A stretch of 62,528 bases of DNA, taken from positions 1 through 62,528 of the forward strand of contig JAFQXA010000018.1 of the NCBI GenBank assembly GCA_017407205.1. The letters run 5' to 3'. The first letter of the stretch is position 1. Every line of letters begins with the position of its first letter. The notes beneath the pieces were generated by a model that had not been told where the DNA came from, did no database searches, and saw only the letters and a program-made list of their open reading frames with translations. This document shows, in pieces, positions 7,944 through 20,640 of this stretch. The position numbers and the translations under genes were made by a program. Source of the stretch: Clostridia bacterium (GTDB taxonomy: Bacteria; Bacillota; Clostridia; Christensenellales; CAG-138).

Positions 7944-9335
7944 ATGCAGATATACAATACAATGACTCGCAAAAAAGAAGAGCTTGTGCCCATCAACCCC
8001 GGCAAGATAGGTATGTACGTTTGCGGTCCTACGGTTTATAACTTTTTCCATATAGGCAATGCACGTCCCTTCGTTGTTTTTGATACGATGCGCCGTTATC
8101 TTGAATACTTGGGCTACGATGTTACATTCGTTCAGAACTTTACAGATATTGACGACAAGCTTATCCGCAAGGCTAACGAGGAAAACAGTACGGTTCCCGA
8201 AATCGCTGAAAGATTTATCAAGGAATACTATGTTGACGCTGATGCCTTGGGTGTTGAACGTGCTTCATGCAACCCCCGTGCAACCGAGCATATCGATGAG
8301 ATAATTGCACTCGTTCAAAAGCTCATTGATGCAGGGCACGCATATGCTGCCGACAATGGCGATGTATACTTCTCTGTAAGAAGCTATCCTGCATACGGAA
8401 AATTGTCAGGTCAGTCAATCGAAAGCCTTGAAAGCGGTGCAAGAATAGACCCGACGGAGCAGAAGCGTGACCCCTTGGACTTCGCTCTCTGGAAGGGCGC
8501 AAAGCCCAACGAGCCGTCATGGGATACCCCTTGGGGCAAGGGCAGACCAGGCTGGCACATTGAATGCTCGGCTATGAGCATGAACATACTCGGCGAAACG
8601 TTCGACATTCACGCAGGCGGTCAGGACCTTATATTCCCCCACCACGAGAACGAAATCGCACAGAGTGAGGCTTCAACGGGCAAGCCGTTTGCAAAGTATT
8701 GGATGCACAACGGTTACATCAATGTCAATAATCAGAAGATGTCAAAGAGCCTCGGCAACTTCCTCTTAGTTCGTGACATTGCAAAGGAATTTGACCTTGA
8801 AGCTGTACGTATGTTCCTCTTGAGCGCACACTACCGCAACCCCGTCAACTTCTCTCGTGACCTCGTTGAGCAGGCTTCAACAGGCCTTGCAAGGCTTAAA
8901 ACGGCAAGGGAACGCCTTGAAAACGCACCCGTAGCAGAAGTTGCAACGGCGGAAGATGCTGACTTTATCGCAGCTGTTGACAACTATAAAAAGTCATTCT
9001 GCGAAGCTATGGATGATGACCTTAATACCGCTGATGCCTTGGGCGTATTGTTCGAGTATGCACGTGCTGTAAACACATTTGTTTCAACGCCGTCATCAAA
9101 AGAAGCTCTTGAAAAAGCGAAGGAGCTTTTTGACAGCATAACATCAATTTTCAGCATACTTCGCAACAAGGAAAGCGACACATTCCCCGAAGAAGCACTT
9201 GCACTCCTGAATGAGAGAAGTCAGGCACGTGCTGACAAGAATTGGGCAAGGGCTGACGAGATAAGAGAGCAGCTCAAGGAAATGGGCTTTGCCGTTGAAG
9301 ACTCAAAAGAGGGCGCAAAGCTTAAGAAGATATAA
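7944..9335 (+). CDS. cysS: Cysteinyl-tRNA synthetase
   Basis: 463 residues, complete. It charges tRNA-Cys in the cytoplasm. Class I signatures are plain: HIGN version of HIGH (YNFFHIGNARPF), KMSKS in NNQKMSKSLGNFL, and the zinc-site segments CGPTVYN, WHIECSAMS and FPHHENEIAQSE. The start at 7944 is set by TAAGGAGG 6 bases upstream; the frame is open further up but lacks a site there. It is transcribed with the upstream DUF815-like gene and followed after 28 bases by the sortase-type gene. No T-box was seen before it. Confidence 0.96.
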   Translation: MQIYNTMTRKKEELVPINPGKIGMYVCGPTVYNFFHIGNARPFVVFDTMRRYLEYLGYDVTFVQNFTDIDDKLIRKANEENSTVPEIAERFIKEYYVDADALGVERASCNPRATEHIDEIIALVQKLIDAGHAYAADNGDVYFSVRSYPAYGKLSGQSIESLESGARIDPTEQKRDPLDFALWKGAKPNEPSWDTPWGKGRPGWHIECSAMSMNILGETFDIHAGGQDLIFPHHENEIAQSEASTGKPFAKYWMHNGYINVNNQKMSKSLGNFLLVRDIAKEFDLEAVRMFLLSAHYRNPVNFSRDLVEQASTGLARLKTARERLENAPVAEVATAEDADFIAAVDNYKKSFCEAMDDDLNTADALGVLFEYARAVNTFVSTPSSKEALEKAKELFDSITSIFSILRNKESDTFPEEALALLNERSQARADKNWARADEIREQLKEMGFAVEDSKEGAKLKKI

Positions 9336-9363
9336 TCGACATTTTTTTGACAGGGTGTTTTAA

Positions 9364-11229
9364 ATGACAAAAAGAAAGCTTCTTTCTTTAATACTTGCAT
9401 TGGTATTTTTGTTGACCTCAATACCGATGAACATATCACAAGCTACCACATACCCCGTTGAGGGTGTGACGCTTGAGCTTGTGCACTTCAGAAAAAGCCC
9501 CGTAAGCTCAACTGCTAACTTAGTAAACGGCTGTGAGACAATACAAAAGGGTGAAAAGGTTCTTGTTGAGTGCGAGTCCGACGGATTTTTACTTTTAAAG
9601 TACAACGGCTATTATGGCTTTGCTCCTATGTCATCAATACATATCGGTGCTTTGCCGACAAGCACGCCTGCTGTGCAAAAAACTCCGCAGCCTGCCCCCT
9701 CCTCCCTGCGTTTTTATGCCGATGTATACAGTGGCGTAACGCTTGAAAAGATATATTTCAGGCAAAATGCAGAGGCAGCATCAACTCCGAGAGTTGTTGG
9801 CTGTGAAACCATCGCTTCGGGCAAGGAAATATATGTGCTTGGCAGAAACGGTGATTTTTACTACATTTCCTACAAGGGCTATTACGGCTATGCAAGAATG
9901 CAGGATATACGTGTTTACGGTGTTGCAAAAACAACGCCCCAACCCACAACAGCAGCAAAGCCGACAGCAACAGCAAAACCCACAACTGCCCCAACAAAAA
10001 CTCCGACGCCTACAAAAGCACCGTCGGGCTTGACATATTATGCTGATCAGTACATCGGCAAGACAAAGGAAAAGGTCTATTTCCGCCAGAACCCGGCATC
10101 GGCTACAACTCCGAGAGTTGTTGGCTGTGAGGCCATTGCTTCAGGCAAGGAAGTAACGGTTCTTGGCATAAACGGCAATTTCTACTATATTTCCTACAAG
10201 GGCTATTACGGCTATGCACGCAAGCAGGACATAAGAGTTTTGGGCAAAGTAACCGCTTCAACCCCCACGCCCACGCCTACGCCCTTGACTGTTGCAATGT
10301 ATCCTGACAAATACGTTGGCGGAGCAAAGGAAAAGATATATTTCAGGCAAAATCCGACCTCGGCTACAACGCCGAGGGTAAAGGGCTGTGAAACAATTGC
10401 TTCGGGCAAGGAAGTAATCGTACTTGGCGAAATCGGTGATTTTTACTATATTTCATATAATAATTACAAAGGCTATGCACGCAAGCAGGACATAAGAATT
10501 TTCGGAAAGTGGACACCGCCCACACCCACTCCTGCACCTACGTCAAAGCCGACTCCTGCACCCATACCGGGCAATGTCACTCTCACCTCAAATCAGCGTA
10601 CAAAGTGGACCGCAGTTGCAGACAGTCTTATCTCGGCTTGTGCAAAGAACAAGGACACAAGGGGCTGGATTTATATTCCGACAACGAATAATATAAACTA
10701 CCCCATAATGTACAGCCCCGACTTTTATTACAACGACCATACACCCGAGAAAAAGTCCTCATCACGCGGTTCGATCTATATGTATACGGACAGACTTTCA
10801 AGTATCACCACGGTTGCAGGTCACAACAGCCGTGAATCGGGCTCCATGTTCCATGAGCTTCACCACATACAGGCAAGGCTTTTGGGCAGAAGCACCTGCG
10901 AAAGCTGTAAAAAGAGCGTTTCCTACATCGACAGGGATAACCTCACATTCCAAATCATGATGGGCGGTTATTCAACCTGGGAGCTTTTTGCAATGTATGA
11001 AACGGGCAAGAACGAAAATAAAGAAGTACTCAAGTACAACACAGGGCACCCGACACTTACGGGCAACAACAGGCGAACATGGATAAACTACCAGCTTTCA
11101 CGCTCGCAAATGAACTTTGGCGTAAATGTCGGCGACAACGAACCCCTCATGGTGCTCATAACCTGCGGTGACATTTATGAAAGCACCACCCAGGCAAGAT
11201 TGTATATGTTTTTAAGAGCGGTAAGATAA
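9364..11229 (+). CDS. Secreted class B-type sortase with four SH3-like repeats
   Basis: 621 residues. A signal peptide (KLLSLILALVFLLTSIP) is followed by four SH3-like repeats (about 30-93, 116-180, 223-288, 310-375), repeats 2-4 sharing KIYFRQN...TPRVVGCE, separated by T/P-rich linkers. The C-terminal 190 residues match sortase B: GWIYIPTTNNINYPIMYS near 434, catalytic His487 in VAGHN, Cys601 in LITCGD and Arg612 in ARLYMF. Sortases cut a sorting motif and join proteins to the wall or into pili. Usual class B enzymes are about 230-260 residues with only an N-terminal anchor, so the SH3 array is a large addition that may hold the enzyme on the wall. No obvious LPXTG-type substrate gene is in the window. 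The ribosome binding site is weak (AGGGTG). Confidence 0.82.
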   Translation: MTKRKLLSLILALVFLLTSIPMNISQATTYPVEGVTLELVHFRKSPVSSTANLVNGCETIQKGEKVLVECESDGFLLLKYNGYYGFAPMSSIHIGALPTSTPAVQKTPQPAPSSLRFYADVYSGVTLEKIYFRQNAEAASTPRVVGCETIASGKEIYVLGRNGDFYYISYKGYYGYARMQDIRVYGVAKTTPQPTTAAKPTATAKPTTAPTKTPTPTKAPSGLTYYADQYIGKTKEKVYFRQNPASATTPRVVGCEAIASGKEVTVLGINGNFYYISYKGYYGYARKQDIRVLGKVTASTPTPTPTPLTVAMYPDKYVGGAKEKIYFRQNPTSATTPRVKGCETIASGKEVIVLGEIGDFYYISYNNYKGYARKQDIRIFGKWTPPTPTPAPTSKPTPAPIPGNVTLTSNQRTKWTAVADSLISACAKNKDTRGWIYIPTTNNINYPIMYSPDFYYNDHTPEKKSSSRGSIYMYTDRLSSITTVAGHNSRESGSMFHELHHIQARLLGRSTCESCKKSVSYIDRDNLTFQIMMGGYSTWELFAMYETGKNENKEVLKYNTGHPTLTGNNRRTWINYQLSRSQMNFGVNVGDNEPLMVLITCGDIYESTTQARLYMFLRAVR

Positions 11230-11304
11230 GTTATAACTTATAGTGAATATTGAATAAGTACTCAATGAAAATTCACCCGATGCTCTGTATGGCATCGGGT
11301 GAAT
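11227..11304. repeat. Interspersed element (inverted copy) with terminator, after the sortase gene
   Basis: The AT-rich tail starts at the sortase stop codon itself (TAAGTTATAACTTATAG, then TGAATATTGAATAAG, to 11260). A 13-bp perfect terminator stem ATTCACCCGATGC follows (11271-11283 with 11292-11304), with TATTTTTATT after it. It separates the convergent sortase and glycosyltransferase genes and can serve both. Confidence 0.75.
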
Positions 11305-11343
11305 GTATTTTTATTATGTTTTTTGGGACAAAGCCCTTAAAGA

Positions 11344-12606
11344 TCATCCGTCCTTTTTGGGCAGTTTGGCGAAGGCGGTCATGAGGTCACCTGCCATTTT
11401 CATGAATCCGTCCATGGGCTTTTTGCGTTTGGGGAACTCGCCCCTCTTGTACCGTTCGCTTATAATATTGTACCTGTCCATTGCCATCTTTACTGCGGTT
11501 TCCCATGAAAGATACAAGTCCTCGTTTGCCGTTTTGCCGACAGCACGCATCTTTTCCTTTGTAAGTGAGGACAGGAGCATATAGAGAGAGTCTGCATCAT
11601 CGTCGATCAAAAAGCTGTTTTCAAAGTCCTTTACGCCCTCTGCCGCACAGCTTCCGCGCAAGAGAACAGACGGCGTAGAGCAAGCTGCCGCTTCACGCAC
11701 AACAAGCCCATTTGTGTCATACGACGACGGGAACAGGAACAAATCGCTTGCGCAGTACCATACGGACAATTTCCCGCGGTCATGCAAAGCACCCACGAAT
11801 ATACAGTTCTTGTCTATATTTGCAGTTTTTGCGTATTCTGCAATCTCCTCACCGTCAGTACCCTCGCCGACAAATACCATACGAAAATCCGAAGTCTGAT
11901 TTTTTAATTTTGCAAGTGCATCAAGTATCAGCTTTATGCCCTTGTACCACATCAGCCTACCGACAAAGAGATAGGTGGTTGCGTTTTCGGGAATATTGTA
12001 CTGTTTTTTGAGATCGAGTATTTTCTCATCCTCCACCCTGCCGCTTTTAATATCAACACCGTTGGGCATAACGATATAATCACCCTCGTAGCCAAGTGCT
12101 TGCAGGTTTTCACCTGCACCGTGGCTTACTGTCCACACCTCGTCACAGGCAGAAATGTTCTCTACAAGCAGTTTTTTGGCAGCAGTCTGCAACGCCTGAC
12201 CTTTTACGAACTTCGAAATGTCGATATCGAATTTTGTATGATATGTCATAACAATGGGTGCGTTGACTATAAGCCGCAATTCCCTTGCCATGAATGTTGA
12301 AATAATCGGGCAATGCGAGTGCAGAATCTTCACATCGTCAACTTCTTTTATGTTGCGGACAACATCGGGCGAAAACGGCACACCTGCAGGATAGTCTGCA
12401 AATTTTTCTGCCAATATGCTCGGATATCTTAAAACGCGGTACGGGAAAACGCTGTCGTCCGCATCGGGGTGTGAGGGAGTTATTACTACGGAATCAAAAG
12501 CATCATTTTGAATATGCTTTGCGTAATTTACGACAGTATTAGCAACACCGTCTATCACAGGCGGAAACGAATCGTTCAAAAGACATATCGTTTGCTTGTT
12601 TGCCAT
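11344..12606 (-). CDS. GT4-family glycosyltransferase
   Basis: 420 residues with a GT-B fold. The N-terminal domain starts ICLLNDSFPPVIDGVANTVVNYA, with the glycine-containing acceptor loop, and HSHCPIIST. The C-terminal domain has TYLFVGRLMWYKGIKLILDAL and the nucleotide-sugar site PSSYDTNGLVVREAAACSTPSV, the E-x7-E type of GT4 enzymes. Close family patterns are lipid glucosyl- or mannosyltransferases of the PimB or diacylglycerol glucosyltransferase kind, so an envelope lipid is a likely acceptor, but this is inference. No membrane helix. It stands alone between two convergent neighbours; the last 30 residues are basic and could contact the membrane. Confidence 0.8.
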   Translation of the reverse strand: MANKQTICLLNDSFPPVIDGVANTVVNYAKHIQNDAFDSVVITPSHPDADDSVFPYRVLRYPSILAEKFADYPAGVPFSPDVVRNIKEVDDVKILHSHCPIISTFMARELRLIVNAPIVMTYHTKFDIDISKFVKGQALQTAAKKLLVENISACDEVWTVSHGAGENLQALGYEGDYIVMPNGVDIKSGRVEDEKILDLKKQYNIPENATTYLFVGRLMWYKGIKLILDALAKLKNQTSDFRMVFVGEGTDGEEIAEYAKTANIDKNCIFVGALHDRGKLSVWYCASDLFLFPSSYDTNGLVVREAAACSTPSVLLRGSCAAEGVKDFENSFLIDDDADSLYMLLSSLTKEKMRAVGKTANEDLYLSWETAVKMAMDRYNIISERYKRGEFPKRKKPMDGFMKMAGDLMTAFAKLPKKDG

Positions 12607-12712
12607 AAATATCCTTCCCTTGCAAGTTTATACTTATATTATACACCCTCAAAGATATTCTTCAAACAAAAAATTACTCGTTTTTCAAGTGATTATGTTA
12701 TTAAAGATAAAA

Positions 12713-12737
12713 AAGGCACTTCAAAGTGAAGTGCCTT
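12713..12737. terminator. Terminator after nifJ
   Basis: Perfect 11-3-11 stem AAGGCACTTCA/TGAAGTGCCTT downstream of the nifJ stop, followed on the minus strand by a T-tract (TTTTTTATC). Confidence 0.75.
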
Positions 12738-12768
12738 CCTATTACTTAACCTGACTTTAAGAAGCCGA

Positions 12769-16455
<3,687 letters not shown>

Positions 16456-16529
16456 CTTGTAAATCTCTCATCAAAAGCGTACAATTTATTATGTATAGGT
16501 ATATAAACAAAGTAAGGAGATTACATGCC

Positions 16530-17171
16530 ATGTTGAGCTCATATATTGACCATACGGTATTAAAGGCAAATGCAGCACGTGCCGATATCGAAAAGCTTTG
16601 CAGAGAGGCTGAGTTGTATTCGTTTGCATCAGTCTGCATAAATCCCTGCCATGTGAAGTATGCCAAAAGCCTTTTGAAAGACAGTCAGGTAAAAGTTTGT
16701 ACGGTCGTGGGCTTCCCACTCGGTGCAATGACAAGTGCAGCAAAGGCGTTTGAAGCTGAGGAAGCTGTAAAGAACGGTGCGGACGAGATTGACATGGTAA
16801 TAAACATAGGCGCACTCAAAGACGGTGATGCTTCCTTTGTTGAGGAAGATATACGCACCGTGAAAAAAGCTTGTAAGGACAAGCTTCTGAAGGTAATAAT
16901 CGAGGCGTGCCTCTTAACTGACGAGGAAAAGATAACCGCATCAATCTGTGCAAAACGCGCAGGGGCGGACTTTGTCAAAACGAGCACCGGTTTTTCAACG
17001 GGCGGAGCCTGTATTGAAGATGTCAGGCTTATGCGCAAAACCGTCGGAAATAAAATGGGTGTAAAAGCTGCAGGCGGTGTTCGCACAAGGGAGGATGCGC
17101 TTTTGATGATTGAAGCAGGCGCAACGAGGATAGGCACAAGTGCGGGCGTGTCCATAGTTTCGGGAGAATAA
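16530..17171 (+). CDS. deoC: Deoxyribose-phosphate aldolase
   Basis: 213 residues. It splits 2-deoxyribose 5-phosphate into glyceraldehyde 3-phosphate and acetaldehyde, feeding deoxynucleoside sugar into central metabolism. TIM-barrel DeoC signatures: [10 protein letters not shown] at the N-terminus, VVGFPLGAM, the Schiff-base lysine segment [10 protein letters not shown], and the second lysine in [11 protein letters not shown], then [10 protein letters not shown]. The start at 16530 is chosen because AAGGAG lies 10 bases upstream and the product then begins as in the family; an open frame extends to 16491. The ABC ATPase starts 3 bases after its stop, so it may be the first gene of that operon, though its function is unrelated. 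Confidence 0.93.
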   Translation: MLSSYIDHTVLKANAARADIEKLCREAELYSFASVCINPCHVKYAKSLLKDSQVKVCTVVGFPLGAMTSAAKAFEAEEAVKNGADEIDMVINIGALKDGDASFVEEDIRTVKKACKDKLLKVIIEACLLTDEEKITASICAKRAGADFVKTSTGFSTGGACIEDVRLMRKTVGNKMGVKAAGGVRTREDALLMIEAGATRIGTSAGVSIVSGE

Positions 17172-17174
17172 AAG

Positions 17175-17882
17175 ATGACTCAAAAGGAACAACCTCTCAT
17201 AGAGTTTGTAAACGTCAAAAAAATATATAAGGTCGGCGAGTCGCGCGTTCATGCTTTGGACGGTGTGAGTCTCACCTTAAACCGAGGCGAGATTTGCTGT
17301 ATAATCGGCACAAGCGGTTCGGGAAAATCCACACTCCTGAATGTTGCGGCAGGGCTTGAGCGTGTAACGAGCGGCGAAATAATAATTTCGGGAAAGCACA
17401 TAGAAAAGTATACGGAAAGCAAGCTCATTGCGTTCAGGCGAAAATATGTCGGCTTTATTTTCCAGTCGTTCAATCTCATGCCCCAATATACGGCAGTTGA
17501 AAATGTTGCACTCCCCCTTGCTTTTCGCGGTGTTGAAAAACAGGTGCGTGAAAAAAAGGCAAGGGAAATACTCAAGGAAGTAGGGCTTGAAACCCACATG
17601 AAGCACAAGCCCACGCAGCTAAGCGGAGGTCAGCAGCAGAGAGTCGGCATTGCACGCGCACTTGTGACAAATCCCGACATAATATTTGCCGACGAGATGA
17701 CGGGCAACCTTGATTCTGTGACCTCGAAAGAGGTTATGGAGCTTGTTTGCGACATTGTACGCAGGCACAATAAAACACTTATAATGGTAACACATGATAT
17801 CGCTATGGCAGACTACGCGGATAAGGTAATCACAATAATGGACGGCAAAATAACCGATACCGTGATAAAAGAGGAGAAATAG
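17175..17882 (+). CDS. ABC transporter ATPase, MacB/LolD type
   Basis: 235 residues. A cytoplasmic ATPase that powers an export or mechanotransmission-type ABC complex. Walker A GTSGSGKST (about 45), Q-loop FIFQSFNLMPQYTAVENVALPL, signature [15 protein letters not shown] (about 145), Walker B IIFADEMTGNLDS and H-loop VTHD. The usual ADEPTGNLDS of this subfamily is ADEMTGNLDS here, a Pro-to-Met change directly after the catalytic Glu. It is followed by a membrane-anchored accessory protein and the FtsX-like permease, so the three genes form one transporter. Confidence 0.93.
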   Translation: MTQKEQPLIEFVNVKKIYKVGESRVHALDGVSLTLNRGEICCIIGTSGSGKSTLLNVAAGLERVTSGEIIISGKHIEKYTESKLIAFRRKYVGFIFQSFNLMPQYTAVENVALPLAFRGVEKQVREKKAREILKEVGLETHMKHKPTQLSGGQQQRVGIARALVTNPDIIFADEMTGNLDSVTSKEVMELVCDIVRRHNKTLIMVTHDIAMADYADKVITIMDGKITDTVIKEEK

Positions 17883-17886
17883 TCCC

Positions 17887-19206
17887 ATGAAGAAAATAAC
17901 GGCAGTTTTACTCACTTTAATACTTGCTTTTTCACTTGCACAGGCAGCTTTTGCAAGCGTTGACAACGGCACACTTTCAATAAGTGCCACAGATTCAAGC
18001 GGTGCACAGGTGAATGTTCCCAAGGCAAATGCAGGCGAGCGTGTTACCGTTCGTATTCCCTTACTCTGCTCGGGTAATACGGTTTCAGACATCAGCATAA
18101 CTCCCGTGATTTCAACATCGGTGGAGGAGTTCCCCTTTGAGGTGGAAAAGCTCAATTACACGCAGACATTGAACAAAACACTCAGTGTGGGCGAAATAAC
18201 GGAGTTCGCATTTGATTTCAAGCTTCGCGAAGAAGTGACAAGCGGTGTAAAATCCGTAAAATTTTCGGTGTCATACAAAGATGCACTTTCTCAGAAAAGG
18301 GGCGACGAGCTTACACTCTATGTGAATGTAGAAAAGGGCTTTTCGCTTCCCGAGCCGACAAGCATCGCACAAACAACTCCCGTTTTGATGCTTGAGGGCT
18401 ACAGCACAGATGTTGAAAAGATTTATGCAGGAAGCAAGTTCACCCTTACATTGACGGTAAAAAACACTTCATCCGAGGAAAGTGTAAAGAACATACAGGT
18501 AAAGCTTCAAGATGCAACGGGCACGGTAATGCCGTCAAACGGAAAGTCGTCCTCTGCATATATAGAAAGCCTTGCACGCGGTGCATCAAAGCGGGTAAGC
18601 TTCACACTTGAAACACCGCCCGATGCAGACGAAGCAAAGTATGCACTTGTGCTTTCGATGAATTATCAGGCAGGAAAATCATTGTTGAGCTGTTCAACAA
18701 GCGAGAACATCACGCTGAGTATACTCCAGGAGCAGCGCATAAAAATCGAAGAACCGACGCTATATGACGAAGCACGCGTCGGCACGGTTGCAGGCGTATC
18801 GCTTGCAATTTACAACATGGGCAAATCTCCCGTTTATAACTGCATGGTAACCTTAGATGGCGAGGGCTTGAGCCTTGTTGAAAACTATTTTGGCGGAACG
18901 CTTGTGTCAGGCGGAACATTGCGCCCCGACCTTGAAGTTTTGACATCAAAGGCAGGCCTTATAAACGGAACAATCACGGTAACGTATGAGGATGCTTACG
19001 GCGTACAGTCTGTGCAGAGCATTCCCCTTGAGATCCGTGTTGAAGAAGAAAAAGAGGTCGTTATCACGCCTATACCCGATAACGATGAAGGCAATGATAC
19101 ATCGTTCCCATGGGTGGGATTTACGGTAATTGCAATAATCGTAACAGTGATAATTATTGCTCTTGTAATTCGCAAAAAGCAAAAACGCAATAAAGAGGAA
19201 TTTTAA
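17887..19206 (+). CDS. Membrane-anchored extracytoplasmic accessory protein of the ABC transporter
   Basis: 439 residues. A signal peptide (LLTLILAFSLAQAAFA) is followed by about 370 residues of beta-sandwich modules of the CARDB or COG1361 kind, with repeated patterns such as FTLTLTVKNTSSEESVKNIQVKL and GVSLAIYNMGKSPVYNCMVTL. A single membrane helix (about 405-428, FTVIAIIVTVIIIALVI) and a basic tail KKQKRNKEEF complete it. It therefore sits outside the membrane with a C-terminal anchor. It lies between the ATPase (4 bases upstream) and the permease (6 bases downstream), so it probably acts as substrate receptor or partner. In related loci this layout is common, but the substrate is not known. 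Confidence 0.75.
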   Translation: MKKITAVLLTLILAFSLAQAAFASVDNGTLSISATDSSGAQVNVPKANAGERVTVRIPLLCSGNTVSDISITPVISTSVEEFPFEVEKLNYTQTLNKTLSVGEITEFAFDFKLREEVTSGVKSVKFSVSYKDALSQKRGDELTLYVNVEKGFSLPEPTSIAQTTPVLMLEGYSTDVEKIYAGSKFTLTLTVKNTSSEESVKNIQVKLQDATGTVMPSNGKSSSAYIESLARGASKRVSFTLETPPDADEAKYALVLSMNYQAGKSLLSCSTSENITLSILQEQRIKIEEPTLYDEARVGTVAGVSLAIYNMGKSPVYNCMVTLDGEGLSLVENYFGGTLVSGGTLRPDLEVLTSKAGLINGTITVTYEDAYGVQSVQSIPLEIRVEEEKEVVITPIPDNDEGNDTSFPWVGFTVIAIIVTVIIIALVIRKKQKRNKEEF

Positions 19207-19212
19207 GATATA

Positions 19213-20490
19213 ATGCGATTTTCCGATATACTCCGCACAGCATTTATAAATCTATGGCGCAGAAAACTCCGTACATTCCTTACCGTGTTGGGAATGGTAA
19301 TAGGTGTTGCCTCGATAGTCGTCATGATTTCGCTCGGCTTGGGCATTCAGGAATCGGTATTGAACAGCTTTGCTTCAACGGGAAGCCTTACAACAATTGA
19401 AGTCAGCAGTATTAACTACTCAAAAGAGGGGTCAAGTGCAAAATACGAAAAGCTTGACGATAATACGATAGAGAAGATACTTGCGCTTGACGGCGTGGAT
19501 ACGGCGCTTCCCATGAATGAAGCCTATGCTTTTTTAATAAGCGGAAAATACTCCTCCGACATAACGATTTTAGGTGTTGACGTTGAAAAAGCCGAGGAGT
19601 TCGGCTTTTCACTTGCACAGGGCAGCTTGCCCGAAAAATACACCGGCGGCTCAAAATATGAGATTGTGCTCGGTTCAATGACGCTTGAAACTTTTATAAA
19701 TATGGATAATTATTCAAGCTCGACAGGGAGTGACGGCGTAAACCGGGTAACGCTCGATTCACGCTTCAAGCTTACATTTGACCCGTCCGTCGTCTACAAG
19801 GATTATGAGCAAAGCTCAATAAAGGGCAGGTCATATAGCGTAACGCCAACCGGCATTATGAGCATTGAAAACAATGATTTTGCATGGCATTGCATTATGG
19901 ATATTGATGCACTTACAAAGCTTGCAAAGCAGAACAAGGAACACATTACATATGATGAGGATGCATATTCAAAGCTCTATGTAAGATGCTCAGGTGTTGA
20001 CGATGTTGAGAAGGTTTCTGCACAAATTGCCGACATGGGCTTTGGAACTTTCTCGCTTCTTGATGCCGTTCAAATGGCACAGCAGCAGACGGATCAGATA
20101 CGCTATCTCCTCGCTGCGATCGGCTTTGTATCACTATTGATTGCGGCAATCGGCATTATCAACACAATGATGATGAGCATATATGAGCGCACAAAGGAAA
20201 TAGGAATAATAAAGGTTATCGGCTGCAGCATGAAAAACATTCTTGAAATGTTTTTAGCGGAAGCCGCCTACATCGGTCTTTTTGGCGGTGTATTGGGGCT
20301 TTTGGCAAGCTACGCCCTCTCCGCCCTCTTAAACAGCGTAACAAGGGTGTCGGGCTTTGTCGGAATAATCCCTGCATATCTTGCGGTGGGTGCAGTTGCT
20401 TTCTCCATAGTTGTCGCACTCGTTTCGGGAATTTATCCTGCAACGCGAGCGATGCGCCTGTCACCTTTGACCGCAATAAGGAACGAATAA
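19213..20490 (+). CDS. ABC transporter permease, MacB/FtsX type
   Basis: 425 residues. An N-terminal membrane helix within WRRKLRTFLTVLGMVIGVASIVVMISLG is followed by a MacB periplasmic core domain of about 230 residues (TTIEVSS to about 275), then three helices (about 295-325, 340-370, 385-410) of the FtsX fold with the typical SIYERTKEIGIIKVIGCSMKNIL loop and a closing YPATRAMRLSPLTAIR. Together with the ATPase at 17175 it makes a type VII ABC complex, used by Gram-positives for peptide efflux, antibiotic detachment or signalling. No two-component system is adjacent. Confidence 0.9.
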   Translation: MRFSDILRTAFINLWRRKLRTFLTVLGMVIGVASIVVMISLGLGIQESVLNSFASTGSLTTIEVSSINYSKEGSSAKYEKLDDNTIEKILALDGVDTALPMNEAYAFLISGKYSSDITILGVDVEKAEEFGFSLAQGSLPEKYTGGSKYEIVLGSMTLETFINMDNYSSSTGSDGVNRVTLDSRFKLTFDPSVVYKDYEQSSIKGRSYSVTPTGIMSIENNDFAWHCIMDIDALTKLAKQNKEHITYDEDAYSKLYVRCSGVDDVEKVSAQIADMGFGTFSLLDAVQMAQQQTDQIRYLLAAIGFVSLLIAAIGIINTMMMSIYERTKEIGIIKVIGCSMKNILEMFLAEAAYIGLFGGVLGLLASYALSALLNSVTRVSGFVGIIPAYLAVGAVAFSIVVALVSGIYPATRAMRLSPLTAIRNE

Positions 20491-20500
20491 GCAAAAATTC

Positions 20501-20526
20501 AGCAGCACCGTACGGTGCTGCTTTTT
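20501..20526 (+). terminator. Terminator of the deoC-ABC operon
   Basis: Perfect 10-2-10 stem AGCAGCACCG/CGGTGCTGCT followed by TTTT, 10 bases after the permease stop. Confidence 0.85.
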
Positions 20527-20574
20527 CATTGAGAACCGAAACCTGTCAGGATTGGCGGACGGATAAAACAGTAA

Positions 20575-20640
20575 AAAACTCTGCCCTGAAAGCAGAGTTT
20601 TGTCATCACTTATTCAATATTCAATATTACTTATAACTTC
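20575..20640. repeat. Interspersed element: CTCTGC stem plus AT-rich tail
   Basis: The stem AAAACTCTGC/GCAGAGTTTT (20575-20584, 20592-20601) and the tail ACTTATTCAATATTCA then ATATTACTTATAACTTC (20608-20640) are nearly the same as at 286-352. The tail runs up to the stop codon of the minus-strand Cys-rich gene. The preceding 45 bases after the operon terminator hold nothing recognisable. Confidence 0.75.
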
